64,000 bases of DNA from an uncultured Gammaproteobacteria bacterium. Lineage in GTDB: Bacteria; Pseudomonadota; Gammaproteobacteria; Eutrophobiales; Eutrophobiaceae. A program made the position numbers and the translations under genes. This document shows positions 17,021 through 26,781 of the stretch, in pieces. The notes beneath the pieces are model-generated. The model ran no database searches, was not told the DNA's origin, and saw nothing but the letters and a program-made list of their open reading frames with translations. The DNA is taken from assembly GCA_958295485.1 (NCBI GenBank), contig OY282354.1, positions 1,364,001 through 1,428,000 of the forward strand, written 5' to 3'. Each line of letters opens with the position of its first letter. Within the stretch, counting starts at the first letter, position 1.

Positions 17021-18684
17021 GGCAGATTTTAAGACTGCTTGTCATTCAACGCGTCCTGGTAAAACATGGCCTGGATGAGCTGGTCTTCACCCTGCACCTG
17101 TTCCGGCCGGTAAGGTGGTTGCAATACTTGTTGCCATGGAATTGGTTTGGGCAGGCAGACGGTTCCAGGCAGCCCAGGGGAGTCAGGATTCGCTCCGTCC
17201 TGGAAGAGTTAGGCCCCATATATGTCAAGTTTGGTCAATTATTGTCAACCAGGCGTGACATGTTGCCGGATGACATCGCAGCTGAATTGGCGAAGTTGCA
17301 GGATAAGGTCCCACCCTTTTCCGGAAAGATTGCAAAACAAATCATAGAACAGGCATTTGATAAAAAAATCGATGAGGTATTTCTCGAGTTTGATGAAAAC
17401 CCGTTAGCGTCTGCTTCGGTAGCCCAGGTCCATGCCGCCACGCTCATGGATGGTCGTGAAATGATCGTTAAAGTAGTCAGGCCGGAGATAAAAAAAGTCA
17501 TACGCCGTGATCTTGGTATCGTACGTATCCTCGCAGGGATGCTTGAAAAATATTCTGAAGACGCAAAACGCTTGAAGCCGACGTCGGTTGTAGAAGAATT
17601 CGAGAAAACGCTGATTGATGAACTGGATTTAATGAGGGAAGCGGCCAGCGCTTCTCAATTGCGACGCAATTTTTCAGGCTCCGATGTTTTATACATACCC
17701 CAGATAGTATGGGAATTAACGGCCAGGGACGTGATGGTGATGGAACGCGTGTCCGGGATACCCGTCAGCGACATAGACGCCCTCAAACGTTCAGGGGTGG
17801 ATTTAAAATGGTTGGCCGAATCCGGCGTGGAGATTTTTTTCACCCAGGTTTTCAGGGACGGTTTTTTTCACGCGGACATGCACCCCGGCAATATCTTCGT
17901 CAACCCCGAGCATAATGGCGGGTTGCGAATCATGATGGTTGATTTCGGCATCATGAGTTCTTTGAGTGAGTTTGATCAACGTTACCTGGCAGAGAATTTT
18001 CTGGCTTTTCTTAACCGCGACTACCAACAAGTCGCTGAACTGCACGTCGAATCAGGCTGGGTCCCACCCGGAACAAGGGTAGATGAATTCGAGTTTGCAA
18101 TACGCACAGTCTGCGAACCGTTGTTTGATCGCTCGTTGCGGGAAATTTCCTTCGGCACGATGCTTTTGCGACTGTTTCAAACCGCCCGGCGATTTAACAT
18201 GGTTATCCTGCCGCAGTTGGTTTTGCTCCAGAAAACCCTGGTGAATATCGAAGGACTCGGCCGGCAGTTGTACCCTGATTTGGATCTTTGGCGTACTGCC
18301 AAGCCCATCATGGAACAATGGATGAAAAATCGCATGGGGGTAAGAGGCTTGCTCAAAGGAACTAAAGACAGCGTTCCCCATTGGTTGGACCGGCTGCCCC
18401 AGCTTCCGGGTAAAACCATGGATTTAATCGACCGGTTAAGAGACGGAAAAATCCGGATTGAACTGAAATCCGATGAGCTTGACGAACTGCGCAAGGAATT
18501 ACGCCGGCACAGCAGGAGCAACGTCCTGGCCATTATCGGCGCCACGCTAATCCTGTCCGGCATCATTCTTTATGTCCTGGATTCCCCCTCTTGGCTGATT
18601 GGAAAGTTTCCAATAGTCTCCCTGACGCTTGGCATAGTGGGAGCATGGTTGATATTGAAGGTCGTGAACGACCTGGAAGAATAA
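17008..18684 (+). CDS. ubiB: UbiB atypical kinase/ATPase for ubiquinone synthesis
   Basis: 558 aa. The family's KxGQ motif is YVKFGQLLSTRRDMLP (about residue 75), the alanine-rich nucleotide loop is ASASVAQVHAAT, the catalytic loop is FFHADMHPGNIFV, and MVDFGIM replaces the DFG region. Two hydrophobic helices at the C-terminus (about residues 505-550) anchor it to the inner membrane. UbiB supports ring hydroxylation or extraction of intermediates. Overlap with ubiJ implies coupled translation. Confidence 0.95.
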   Translation: MFSVGQILRLLVIQRVLVKHGLDELVFTLHLFRPVRWLQYLLPWNWFGQADGSRQPRGVRIRSVLEELGPIYVKFGQLLSTRRDMLPDDIAAELAKLQDKVPPFSGKIAKQIIEQAFDKKIDEVFLEFDENPLASASVAQVHAATLMDGREMIVKVVRPEIKKVIRRDLGIVRILAGMLEKYSEDAKRLKPTSVVEEFEKTLIDELDLMREAASASQLRRNFSGSDVLYIPQIVWELTARDVMVMERVSGIPVSDIDALKRSGVDLKWLAESGVEIFFTQVFRDGFFHADMHPGNIFVNPEHNGGLRIMMVDFGIMSSLSEFDQRYLAENFLAFLNRDYQQVAELHVESGWVPPGTRVDEFEFAIRTVCEPLFDRSLREISFGTMLLRLFQTARRFNMVILPQLVLLQKTLVNIEGLGRQLYPDLDLWRTAKPIMEQWMKNRMGVRGLLKGTKDSVPHWLDRLPQLPGKTMDLIDRLRDGKIRIELKSDELDELRKELRRHSRSNVLAIIGATLILSGIILYVLDSPSWLIGKFPIVSLTLGIVGAWLILKVVNDLEE

Positions 18685-18757
18685 TCATTTCGCGCAAGGT
18701 ATTGCAGTCCGACAACATCCCATCGTTCCAGATTGATCATGCGGGGGGTAAAATGCC

Positions 18758-20125
18758 ATGAAGCAAGAAGAATTACAGTTTGCGGTTCGCGGTACCCTGA
18801 TTCATGCGCCTGCTGCGGGTGATATTGAAGTCCTTGAAAACGCATTAATCGCCGTAGATGACAGGGGTCAGATCGCCGCTGTTACAAGTCCCGGCCAGCC
18901 GGACCACGGTAAACTGGAACAAACTGTGAGGGATGCCTGCAAGCTGGAAGAATTATCGCCTAAGGAATACCTGTTGCCCGGCCTGGTTGACACTCACGTT
19001 CACGCCCCCCAATGGCCGCAACTCGGCAAGGCCTTGGACCGGCCATTGGACGAGTGGCTGCAGAAATACACGTTTCCCCTGGAGGCCAGATACGCCGACC
19101 TGGATTTCGCCCAGCGCGTGTACGAAAGCCTCGTTAGTACCCTGATCGCCAACGGGACGACAACGGCTATGTACTATGCCACGATACACCTTGAGGCATC
19201 AAAACGTCTGGCGGAAATCTGCCTGCAAAAGGGACAACGGGCGCTGGTTGGCAAGATAGCGATGGATAACCCCGGACAATGCCCGGACTACTATCGTGAT
19301 GCGAGTACTCAACAAGGGCTTGATGACACGGAGATTTTTATAGAATACGTGCGAGGTCTTCCCGGCAATTCGAACGGGCTGGTACTGCCCGTCGTCACCC
19401 CGAGATTTATTCCCGGTTGTACTGACGAAATGCTGCAAGGATTAGGTGAGATAACGAAGCGCGCCGATTGTCACGTGCAGACCCATTGTTCCGAAGGTGA
19501 TTGGGAGCATGCATTCGTTCTCGACCGTTACGGAAAAACCGATACGCTGAGCCTGGATGGATTCGGTTTGTTGACGCCGCAAACGATCCTGGCCCATTGC
19601 AACTTCGTCAATGACGCTGACATGGGCGTCATTAAAGAAACAAAAACGGGGATCGCGCACTGTCCCTTGTCGAACCTGTATTTTTCCAATGCAGTCTTTC
19701 CCGTACGCAAAGCGCTTGACAAGGGATTACAGGTCGGGTTGGGTACGGACATAGCAGCCGGCGCAAATCCCGGCATCCTGCACAACTGTCAAATGGCGGT
19801 CACCGTCTCCCGGGCGCGGGAGGACGGTGTCAATCCGGAGCTCGAGCCAAGCGAACGCGGCGCCTCCGGCGCGCGGATCGATTTCCGCGAAGCCTTCTGG
19901 ATGGCGACGGCGGGGGGTGGCGAGGCCCTTGGTCTGAAGGTGGGTAAATTCGCCGAGGGTTACGCTTTCGATGCCATGGTTGTCGGGACCGATGTAGCGG
20001 ATACCAATCTCATCATCTGGGAGGAGATGGATACAAGCGATGATGTGCTGCAGAAAGTCATTTATAACGCCGAACGTCAAAACATCAAGCGGGTCTGGGT
20101 ACAGGGAAAACAGGTAAAAGGTTGA
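18758..20125 (+). CDS. guaD: Guanine deaminase
   Basis: 455 aa amidohydrolase that turns guanine into xanthine. The metal-site motif LLPGLVDTHVHAPQWPQ (about residue 75) with HAPQ is specific to guanine deaminases. Further metal and substrate motifs are HVQTHCSE, ILAHCNFVND, AHCPLSNLYF and VGLGTDIAAGANPGIL (catalytic Asp). No other purine-catabolism gene is nearby. It follows ubiB by 73 bp and is convergent with ctpA. Confidence 0.92.
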   Translation: MKQEELQFAVRGTLIHAPAAGDIEVLENALIAVDDRGQIAAVTSPGQPDHGKLEQTVRDACKLEELSPKEYLLPGLVDTHVHAPQWPQLGKALDRPLDEWLQKYTFPLEARYADLDFAQRVYESLVSTLIANGTTTAMYYATIHLEASKRLAEICLQKGQRALVGKIAMDNPGQCPDYYRDASTQQGLDDTEIFIEYVRGLPGNSNGLVLPVVTPRFIPGCTDEMLQGLGEITKRADCHVQTHCSEGDWEHAFVLDRYGKTDTLSLDGFGLLTPQTILAHCNFVNDADMGVIKETKTGIAHCPLSNLYFSNAVFPVRKALDKGLQVGLGTDIAAGANPGILHNCQMAVTVSRAREDGVNPELEPSERGASGARIDFREAFWMATAGGGEALGLKVGKFAEGYAFDAMVVGTDVADTNLIIWEEMDTSDDVLQKVIYNAERQNIKRVWVQGKQVKG

Positions 20126-20241
20126 ATGGACGGGTTTTTATTCCTGACTTGGCGCGCTGTGTACAATGCAGCGGTATATTCTGCCGGGGCCAGGTTTGAA
20201 GCGCAGATAATATATCGCTTTATCCACTATACTGGTTTTAT

Positions 20242-20297
20242 GCATCTTTAATTACAAGATGCGGAGTTAAAGACAGGGTTATTTCAGCCGGCCCTGT
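20242..20297. terminator. Possible bidirectional termination region between guaD and ctpA
   Basis: Two small hairpins lie in the convergent gap: GCATCTT/AAGATGC (20242-20262) and ACAGGG/CCCTGT (20273-20297). T tracts are weak on both strands, so termination is a position-based inference. Confidence 0.35.
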
Positions 20298-21605
20298 TTA
20301 ATTCCGGGCGCCGGTTAATATCTCCAGGCCCTTCAAAACGTTTAATGCCTGGTGTATGGCATAATCGTTTGCAACAATCGATTTGGTTTCCAGGTCTTTT
20401 TCAGTCGCGTCTTTATCCTCGTCAGCGTCTTCGTTGGCATTATTATCCAAGTGCCGGGTCAGGTTTTTTTCCGTGATGATATTGGTTTCTTCCTCCAGTG
20501 ATTCAATCCTGACCCGATCAATAATGATGTCGGGCACTATTCCCGAGGCCTGGATTGAACGACCGGACGGCGTGTAATAACGCGCCGTGGTCAGTTTCAG
20601 GGCGGAGTTATTGGAGATAGGCAAAATTGTCTGTACGGAGCCTTTGCCGAAGGTTTTTTGCCCCATTATGACTGCCCGCTTGTGGTCTTGCAGGGCGCCG
20701 GCGACGATTTCAGAAGCGGATGCCGAGCCGGCGTTCACTAAAACCACGATGGGCGCATCATCCAGCATATCCGCCGGCTTGGCGTTGAATTTCAGTTTTG
20801 AGTCCTCGATGCGGCCTTCCGTGTAAACGATCAGGCCCTTGTCCAGAAACAAGTCGGAGACACCGACCGCGGCGCTCAATATACCACCGGGGTTATTTCT
20901 CAGGTCCAGAATGAGGCCATCCAGTTCGTTGTTGTCTTCCTTCAATTTTTGCAGGTTGGTTCTTGCATCTTCCGCCGTATGGATCTGGAAGTGTGAGATC
21001 CGCAGGTAGCCGAAACCCGGTTCCAGGGTCTGAATCTTGACGCTTTTCACCTTGATTATATCCCTGGTAATCGTGAGTTTCAGCGGTTTTTCCTCACCCT
21101 CCCGGACTATGGTCAAGGTGATGTCAGTGCCGGGTTCGCCGCGCATGCGACTTACCGCCCCACTTAATGACAGTCCTTTCACCGGTGTTTCATCCAGACG
21201 AATAATCAAGTCACCGGACTTGATCCCCGCTTTCTCCGCCGGCGTATCATCAATCGGCGAGATCACTTTAATAAATCCGTCCTCCATGCCGACTTCAATG
21301 CCCAGGCCGCCGAACTTCCCGGACGTCCCTTCCTGCAGCTCCAGGTAGGCTTCTTCGTCAAGGTAAGATGAATGCGGGTCCAGTCCCTCCAGCATTCCCT
21401 TGATCGCGCTTTCAAGCAGTACCGTATCATCCACGCCTTCAACGTAGTCTTTTTTTACTTTGGCGAATACTTCCGCAAAAGTCCTGATTTGCTCTACAGG
21501 CAATTCTCCTGCGCCAATTTCCCCCTGCCGCTCAGCATTGCTGTAACCGGGCTGACAGGTTAAAAATAAAATGATGATTCCTGCTTTTACATAATTGATA
21601 TTCAT
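20298..21605 (-). CDS. ctpA: C-terminal processing peptidase (S41 family)
   Basis: 435 aa from the ATG at 21605, which gives a signal peptide (NYVKAGIIILFLTCQPGYSNA); an in-frame upstream extension to 21650 lacks support. A PDZ domain (GGLGIEVGMEDGFIKVISPI; GIKSGDLIIRLDE) precedes the protease core. The catalytic serine lies in NAGSASASEIVAGALQD and the lysine in GQKTFGKGSVQT. It is a periplasmic protease trimming C-termini of envelope proteins. It follows envC, a common order. The acidic Asn/Asp-rich C-terminal segment (NNANEDADEDKD) is low complexity. Confidence 0.93.
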   Translation of the reverse strand: MNINYVKAGIIILFLTCQPGYSNAERQGEIGAGELPVEQIRTFAEVFAKVKKDYVEGVDDTVLLESAIKGMLEGLDPHSSYLDEEAYLELQEGTSGKFGGLGIEVGMEDGFIKVISPIDDTPAEKAGIKSGDLIIRLDETPVKGLSLSGAVSRMRGEPGTDITLTIVREGEEKPLKLTITRDIIKVKSVKIQTLEPGFGYLRISHFQIHTAEDARTNLQKLKEDNNELDGLILDLRNNPGGILSAAVGVSDLFLDKGLIVYTEGRIEDSKLKFNAKPADMLDDAPIVVLVNAGSASASEIVAGALQDHKRAVIMGQKTFGKGSVQTILPISNNSALKLTTARYYTPSGRSIQASGIVPDIIIDRVRIESLEEETNIITEKNLTRHLDNNANEDADEDKDATEKDLETKSIVANDYAIHQALNVLKGLEILTGARN

Positions 21606-21646
21606 AGGGTTATTCCGGTATTTGTCACGTTGATTATCCGGGGACC

Positions 21647-22822
21647 TCAACTTCTACACCATAGAGAAGGATTCAAGGGATTTCCACCCTGTCTGATCTC
21701 GAAATAAAGGCCGGTGTATTGTTGCCCTCCCGTATCTCCGGTTTTTGCAATGGGATTGCCTTTCTCAACCCAATCCCCGGGTTTTTTCAGTAGCGCTTCG
21801 TTGTGCCCATACAAGCTCATGAAGCCATCGCCGTGGTCCAATATCAGCAACAAGCCCAGGTTCCTGAACCAGTCGGCGTAGACAACTTTTCCGGTACTTA
21901 TCGCATGTACTCGGGTCCCGGCTTCAGCCTCGAACGTAACGCCCCTGGATTTGAGTTTTCCGCCTTTTTTGAGGGTTCCATACCGGGTTCTTATTTTACC
22001 ACGTACAGGCCAGGTCAGTTTCCCTTTGAGGCTGATAAACGGCGGCGCGTCTTCATGTTTCTCCGTAATCGTGGTTTGTCTTTTCAGGTTATTGAATAAC
22101 CTGGCCAGCGCCTGTTCCGTTTTCTGCAGGGTTTGTAATTGTCTGTCTTGATCGTTTACAAAACTTCTCAATCGGGCAAGCGCTTCCCGCCTGCCTTGCC
22201 GGTAAGAATTAAATTCTTCCAGCCTGGTTTCCTGGTTCGAGCGTAAAAGAATTAATTTTTCCGTCTCTTCATTAATTTCATATTGTAAGGTTTTTAACTG
22301 CTCCAACGAACCTGCAACGTCATTAATTCGCCTTATCCTCACCTGGTTGTAATAGTTGTGATAAGCCAATATTCTCCCGATCATTGCCGGGTCTTCCTGG
22401 TTCAGGAGTAACTTGATGTAATTACCCTTGCCGGCTTGATAGACAGCCCGCACTTGTTCGGATAATAACTTTCTTTCCTTTTCCAGCTTTTTATCGAGGC
22501 TGTTGAATTCATCATTCAGCGCGGACAACCTTTTCTTTTTAGCGGTTATTGAACTATTGATTTCCGTCAATGTATTTGTTGCATCGGTAGCCGCAATTTC
22601 ATATTTTTGCAACTCAGCCAGCATTTGTTCAATATCATCTTCAGCAGATTTGATTTTGGTTTTAACGATTTTGATCTGCGACCTCACAGCCTCGAATTCT
22701 TTTTCTTTATCCTTTCTCTCGTCCGGCAGAGCTGGGTTCGAGAGAAGCAGGCTGAATAAAACAGTGACCGCAGATAAACGGACTTTGCGAGTGGAAGTTG
22801 AAGAACGAGAATAATTCACCAT
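21647..22822 (-). CDS. envC: EnvC-type murein hydrolase activator (LytM domain)
   Basis: 391 aa with a signal sequence (about residues 14-33), a long coiled coil (about residues 38-250) and a C-terminal LytM/M23 domain. Zinc-binding positions are degenerate: the usual HxxxD is replaced by GVTFEAEAG and the HFE/HLE ligand motif by LYFEIRQ, while LYGH is kept. Loss of zinc ligands is the mark of EnvC, which activates AmiA/AmiB amidases at the division septum and does not cut itself. It lies 9 bp after gpmI and before ctpA. Confidence 0.92.
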   Translation of the reverse strand: MVNYSRSSTSTRKVRLSAVTVLFSLLLSNPALPDERKDKEKEFEAVRSQIKIVKTKIKSAEDDIEQMLAELQKYEIAATDATNTLTEINSSITAKKKRLSALNDEFNSLDKKLEKERKLLSEQVRAVYQAGKGNYIKLLLNQEDPAMIGRILAYHNYYNQVRIRRINDVAGSLEQLKTLQYEINEETEKLILLRSNQETRLEEFNSYRQGRREALARLRSFVNDQDRQLQTLQKTEQALARLFNNLKRQTTITEKHEDAPPFISLKGKLTWPVRGKIRTRYGTLKKGGKLKSRGVTFEAEAGTRVHAISTGKVVYADWFRNLGLLLILDHGDGFMSLYGHNEALLKKPGDWVEKGNPIAKTGDTGGQQYTGLYFEIRQGGNPLNPSLWCRS

Positions 22823-22831
22823 GAGGCTGGC

Positions 22832-24406
22832 TTACCCGGGAATATTGACAGGTTTGAACAAGGCATGGCCGGTCATTTCTTCCGGTTGTTCCAGGCCCAT
22901 GATACGCAACATTGTCGGGGCCACGTCACATAAGGCGCTGGTAGTACTGGGTATCACCTCTGCACGACGGCCTATATAGATGAGTGGCACAGGATTGCCG
23001 GTATGGGCTGTATGCGCATGTTCTTTCACTTTTTCCGTAATAAATGAGCGCATTTGCTCGGCATTGCCGTGGTCGGCCGTAATGAGTATTTCACCGCCGA
23101 CTTGCAGGGTTTTATCGACAATCTTGCCGATACACTCGTCAATCGTTTCAATGGCTTTTACCGCGGCATCGAAGTCTCCGGTATGTCCAACCATGTCGGC
23201 ATTGGCAAAATTACAAATAATCACGTCATGCCTGTTTTCAGAAATGGCTGTTAATAAATTATCCGTAATTTCCACTGCGCTCATTTCCGGACACATATCA
23301 TAAGTAGTTACATGGGGTGACGGCACCAATATCCTGTCTTCGTTTTTGAATACGCGTTCTTCGCCCCCATTGAAGAAAAAAGTAACGTGCGCGTATTTTT
23401 CGGTTTCCGCTACGCGTAATTGCTTCATGCCTGAGTTCGCCAGATATTCTCCAAGCACGTTTTTCAAGCGAACCGGGGGGAACAGGACGGGAAAACCAAA
23501 GTCCGATTTATATTCGGTCATGCTGATGAACGCGGCTAAATCAACAGGCGTTCCTCGCGGGAAACCGTGGAAGTCTTCTACAGTGAATGCTTCAGCTAGC
23601 TGTCTTGCCCTGTCGGCGCGGTAATTGGTAAAGATAACCACGTCGCCTTGTTCGACCCGGGCGGCTGTTCCATCACGCTGAACGATGCTGGTGGGCTTGA
23701 CAAATTCGTCAGTCTCCCCCCGCGCATAGGCCATGTCCACGGCAATGAAGGCGTCAACCGATTGAAATTCAGCCTTTGCGTCAGTGATCAGGTCATAAGC
23801 AAGTTGAGTCCTGTCCCAGTGATTATTGCGGTCCATTGCATAATAACGGCCGACTATACTGGCAAATCGACCTTTGCCGAGTTCAAGCATCTTTATATGC
23901 GCGTCATGTAAATACTCTTCGGCGCTATTGGGTGGCGTATCTCTTCCATCGAGGAAAGCATGAAGGTAGATATCTTTAACATCATAATTTGCGGTAAAGT
24001 CCAATAAGGCAAATATGTGATCCTGGTGATTATGCACTCCGCCCGGAGACAGGAGCCCCATGACATGGATTGCGCTATGATTCCTTGCCGCTTGTTCCAA
24101 TGTATTTTTTAGAACCTGGTTTTGGAAAAATGATTTGTCCTCTATTGCCCTCGCGATCCGGGTAAATTCCTGGTCGACCATCCGGCCCGACCCGATATTC
24201 ATGTGGCCTACTTCCGAGTTGCCCATTTGTCGGGCAGGCAGTCCTACGTCCAGTCCGGATGCGCTTAACAGGATATGCGGGTATTTATCCCAAAGGTTGT
24301 CCCAAACGGGTTTTTTTGCGCTGTGAATCGCATTGTAAACGGTATTTTCTGAATAACCCCAGCCGTCTAAAATAATCAATATCATTGGGCGATGAGTTAA
24401 TTGCAT
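22832..24406 (-). CDS. gpmI: 2,3-bisphosphoglycerate-independent phosphoglycerate mutase
   Basis: 524 aa manganese enzyme of glycolysis, interconverting 3- and 2-phosphoglycerate. The metal and nucleophile motifs are LIILDGWGYSE near the N-terminus, QMGNSEVGHMNIGSGR (phosphorylated serine, about residue 63), SPGGVHNHQDH, FLDGRDTPP, and TADHGNAEQM with NADMVGHTGD near the C-terminus. First gene of the gpmI-envC-ctpA run. No strong ribosome-binding site precedes ATG 24406; ATG 24385 is an alternative. Confidence 0.96.
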   Translation of the reverse strand: MQLTHRPMILIILDGWGYSENTVYNAIHSAKKPVWDNLWDKYPHILLSASGLDVGLPARQMGNSEVGHMNIGSGRMVDQEFTRIARAIEDKSFFQNQVLKNTLEQAARNHSAIHVMGLLSPGGVHNHQDHIFALLDFTANYDVKDIYLHAFLDGRDTPPNSAEEYLHDAHIKMLELGKGRFASIVGRYYAMDRNNHWDRTQLAYDLITDAKAEFQSVDAFIAVDMAYARGETDEFVKPTSIVQRDGTAARVEQGDVVIFTNYRADRARQLAEAFTVEDFHGFPRGTPVDLAAFISMTEYKSDFGFPVLFPPVRLKNVLGEYLANSGMKQLRVAETEKYAHVTFFFNGGEERVFKNEDRILVPSPHVTTYDMCPEMSAVEITDNLLTAISENRHDVIICNFANADMVGHTGDFDAAVKAIETIDECIGKIVDKTLQVGGEILITADHGNAEQMRSFITEKVKEHAHTAHTGNPVPLIYIGRRAEVIPSTTSALCDVAPTMLRIMGLEQPEEMTGHALFKPVNIPG

Positions 24407-24740
24407 GGCATTCGGGTCAGAACCGGCATCGGCTTTTGTTTATCGGACAAAACAAACGACAGGCGCTCAAAATAGCTAATGTCGATTGATATAAAGCAAG
24501 CAAAAGGGCAGGTGTCGATTATATAAAATAAATTCAGGAAAACAAGTGAATTCAATCGGCTACGGCAGTTCCCGCTGACAACGGGTTTGGGGCTGTTTTC
24601 CCGGTGATGAGACACCCCCCTGACAATGACTTTGGAGTAGTCCTGATTTAATTGACATCGATGCTTTTGCTTGTCCGTCATATCACGTATGATTAACACT
24701 TTCCAAGTACCGGAGAAAATGCGCGGGAATTAAAAACGAC
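24407..24740. other. 334-bp divergent intergenic region with dispersed repeat
   Basis: No gene was found. It must hold promoters for gpmI (minus) and for the rhodanese-secB-gpsA genes (plus), but only weak boxes are visible (for example TTGCTT, 15 bp, TATGAT at 24667-24693). The centre holds the repeat at 24567-24599. Confidence 0.5.
24567..24599 (+). repeat. Dispersed 33-bp repeat (AGTTCCCGCT family)
   Basis: It matches the reverse complement of 42411-42443 at 31 of 33 positions. Shorter matches to the core AGTTCCCGCTAAC occur at 9380-9391 and, reversed, at 57460-57475. All lie in intergenic DNA. Confidence 0.7.
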
Positions 24741-25169
24741 GTGGAGCGATTGCCTGAATTCATAGCCAATAACCTGATATTGGTGATCTTGTTTGTCTCG
24801 ATATTGGCCTTGCTGATGTGGAACATATTCGGTACCACGATGTCCGGCATCACGCAACTTGTCCCCATGGAAGCGACGCGCCTGCTGAATCATGAAAAGG
24901 CGATATTGATCGATATAAGGGCGAGCGCTGATTTCTCCGCGGGACATATTTTGAGTGCGCGTAACATTCCCGGCGCCGAGCTGGAAGACAGGAAAAAAGA
25001 ATTACAGAAATACAAAAATGCTCCCGTGATTTTATATTGTAACCGCGGCGCTGACAGCATGAAGGCGGGACGTATATTGAAATATGCCGGATATACAAAA
25101 GTTTACCTGTTAAAAGGCGGGCTGGAGTCCTGGCGTAGCGCGAATTTACCCATTACCCGCGTGACCTGA
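24741..25169 (+). CDS. Membrane-anchored rhodanese-like protein
   Basis: 142 aa. One N-terminal membrane helix (NLILVILFVSILALLMWNIF) is followed by a single rhodanese domain: ILIDIRASADFSAGHILSARNIPG and the active-site loop VILYCNRGADSMKAG, where Cys is the likely sulfur acceptor. It corresponds to the YibN-type gene next to secB in gammaproteobacteria. Sulfur substrate unknown. The start is GTG 24741. Confidence 0.88.
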   Translation: MERLPEFIANNLILVILFVSILALLMWNIFGTTMSGITQLVPMEATRLLNHEKAILIDIRASADFSAGHILSARNIPGAELEDRKKELQKYKNAPVILYCNRGADSMKAGRILKYAGYTKVYLLKGGLESWRSANLPITRVT

Positions 25170-25189
25170 AGCTAAGGATAAAAAATCAA

Positions 25190-25678
25190 ATGGCAGACAA
25201 GCAAGAGAATAACCAGGCGGCGACCGGGGAGTCAAAACAACCCGGGCAATTCGAAATACAGAAAATATACGTCAAGAACATATCACTGGAAACGCCAAAC
25301 GCGCCGCATATTTTCCGGGAGCAGTGGAAGCCGTCCGTACACATGGACATTGCCAACTCCGTCGATGACTTGGGGGAACGTTTGTATGAAGTGACCTTAT
25401 CCACAACGGTGACCGTCAGCGCCGCAGAAAAGACGGTTTACCTGGTGGAGGTACAGCAAGCCGGCATTTTTCTTATCGCTGATTTTCCCCAGGAGTTGAT
25501 AGGCCGCATGCTGGCAACGGCCTGCCCGAACATCCTGTTTCCGTTTGCCCGCGAAACAGTAGCTGATTTGGTCACCCGCGCCGGATTTCCGCAGCTATTG
25601 TTGGCGCCGGTGAATTTCGATGCCTTGTATCTGCAACACCAGCAGAAAGTCGCCGCCGATAAAGCTAAAAGCCATTAG
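25190..25678 (+). CDS. secB: Protein-export chaperone SecB
   Basis: 162 aa. The N-terminus is polar, then FEIQKIYVKNISLETPNAP, the conserved SecB opening, followed by YLVEVQQAGIF and TACPNILFPFARETVADL. It keeps preproteins unfolded and hands them to SecA. It lies between the rhodanese gene and gpsA, the standard gammaproteobacterial order. SecB is a proteobacterial marker. Confidence 0.96.
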   Translation: MADKQENNQAATGESKQPGQFEIQKIYVKNISLETPNAPHIFREQWKPSVHMDIANSVDDLGERLYEVTLSTTVTVSAAEKTVYLVEVQQAGIFLIADFPQELIGRMLATACPNILFPFARETVADLVTRAGFPQLLLAPVNFDALYLQHQQKVAADKAKSH

Positions 25679-25749
25679 ACGTCCGTGTTTTATCCGCAGG
25701 TGACGCAGCTACAGGTAGTAAATAAAATCTTTCATCTGCGGGTTAATCC

Positions 25750-26751
25750 TTGAAGGTCAACTCAATAATGATTGCCGGCGCCGGTTCCTGGGGAACCGCG
25801 CTTGCATTGGTCCTGGCGCGTAATCAACAGCGCGTTTACCTGTGGGACTGCATCACCGGGCACGTGGAAAAGCTAATGGAAGAAAGATGCAATAATTATC
25901 ACCTCCCCGGTCACCACTTCCCCGATACGTTGACGGCGGTAACCGAGCTCACGCCGCTGCCCGAAGGCGTCAAGCACATCGTTATCGCGGTACCGTGCGC
26001 GGGTTTGGGTGACGTACTGCAAGAATTGCAATCCATGGAAGATAAAAATTTCAAGATATGCCTGGCCTGCAAGGGCATTGAACCTAAAACGCTGACTTTG
26101 AATCATCTTGTAGTGGAAGAATACCTGCCTGGTGTCCCCGTCGCAGTTTTATCGGGCCCGTCATTTGCCGGAGAAGTTGCGGAAGGACTGCCTACCGCGG
26201 TTACGGTTGCCTCGGAATACCGGTCAATCGCGGCCGAATTCTCCGGTCTGTTTCATACTGAGGTGTTCAGGACTTATACCCACGACGATGTTATCGGCGT
26301 ACAAATCGGCGGCGCCGTGAAGAACGTCATGGCCATCGCCGCGGGCATTGCCGACGGACTGTATTTCGGCGCCAACACCCGGGCAGCCCTGATATCAAGG
26401 GGTCTTGCCGAAATAATGCGATTGGGTCTGGCGATGGGTGGCCGGGCCGATACTTTCATGGGTCTTGCCGGCCTCGGGGACCTGGCGCTGACTTGCACCG
26501 ATAATCAATCCCGGAACAGGCGTTTCGGCCTGGCCTTGGCCCGGGGCAAGACGCCGGCGCAGGCAACGGCAGAAATCGGCCAGGCCGTCGAAGGTCTGCA
26601 CACGGTCAAGGTCGTGTGCGAACTGGCCGCCAGGCACAATGTGGATATGCCCGTCAGCAAGCAGGTCCTGAGGGTGATCAATAATGAGATCAGTCCCATG
26701 GATGCCGTCCGGGAGTTGCTTGCCAGGGAACGCAAGTCCGAAAACCGCTAA
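25750..26751 (+). CDS. gpsA: Glycerol-3-phosphate dehydrogenase [NAD(P)+]
   Basis: 333 aa from TTG 25750, or 327 aa from ATG 25768, which has GAAGG ten bases upstream and may be the real start. NAD loop IAGAGSWGTALALVLA, then VAVLSGPSFAGEVAEGLPTAV, the catalytic-lysine region GGAVKNVMAIAAGIADG and FMGLAGLGDLALTCTDNQSRN are diagnostic. It makes glycerol-3-phosphate for phospholipid synthesis. Confidence 0.95.
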   Translation: MKVNSIMIAGAGSWGTALALVLARNQQRVYLWDCITGHVEKLMEERCNNYHLPGHHFPDTLTAVTELTPLPEGVKHIVIAVPCAGLGDVLQELQSMEDKNFKICLACKGIEPKTLTLNHLVVEEYLPGVPVAVLSGPSFAGEVAEGLPTAVTVASEYRSIAAEFSGLFHTEVFRTYTHDDVIGVQIGGAVKNVMAIAAGIADGLYFGANTRAALISRGLAEIMRLGLAMGGRADTFMGLAGLGDLALTCTDNQSRNRRFGLALARGKTPAQATAEIGQAVEGLHTVKVVCELAARHNVDMPVSKQVLRVINNEISPMDAVRELLARERKSENR

Positions 26752-26781
26752 TGACGCCAAATACAGGAGGATAGGTATCCC

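Noticed and set aside
21647..22822. EnvC homologue as a novel broken peptidase
   Set aside because: Loss of zinc ligands in the LytM domain is the normal state for EnvC amidase activators.
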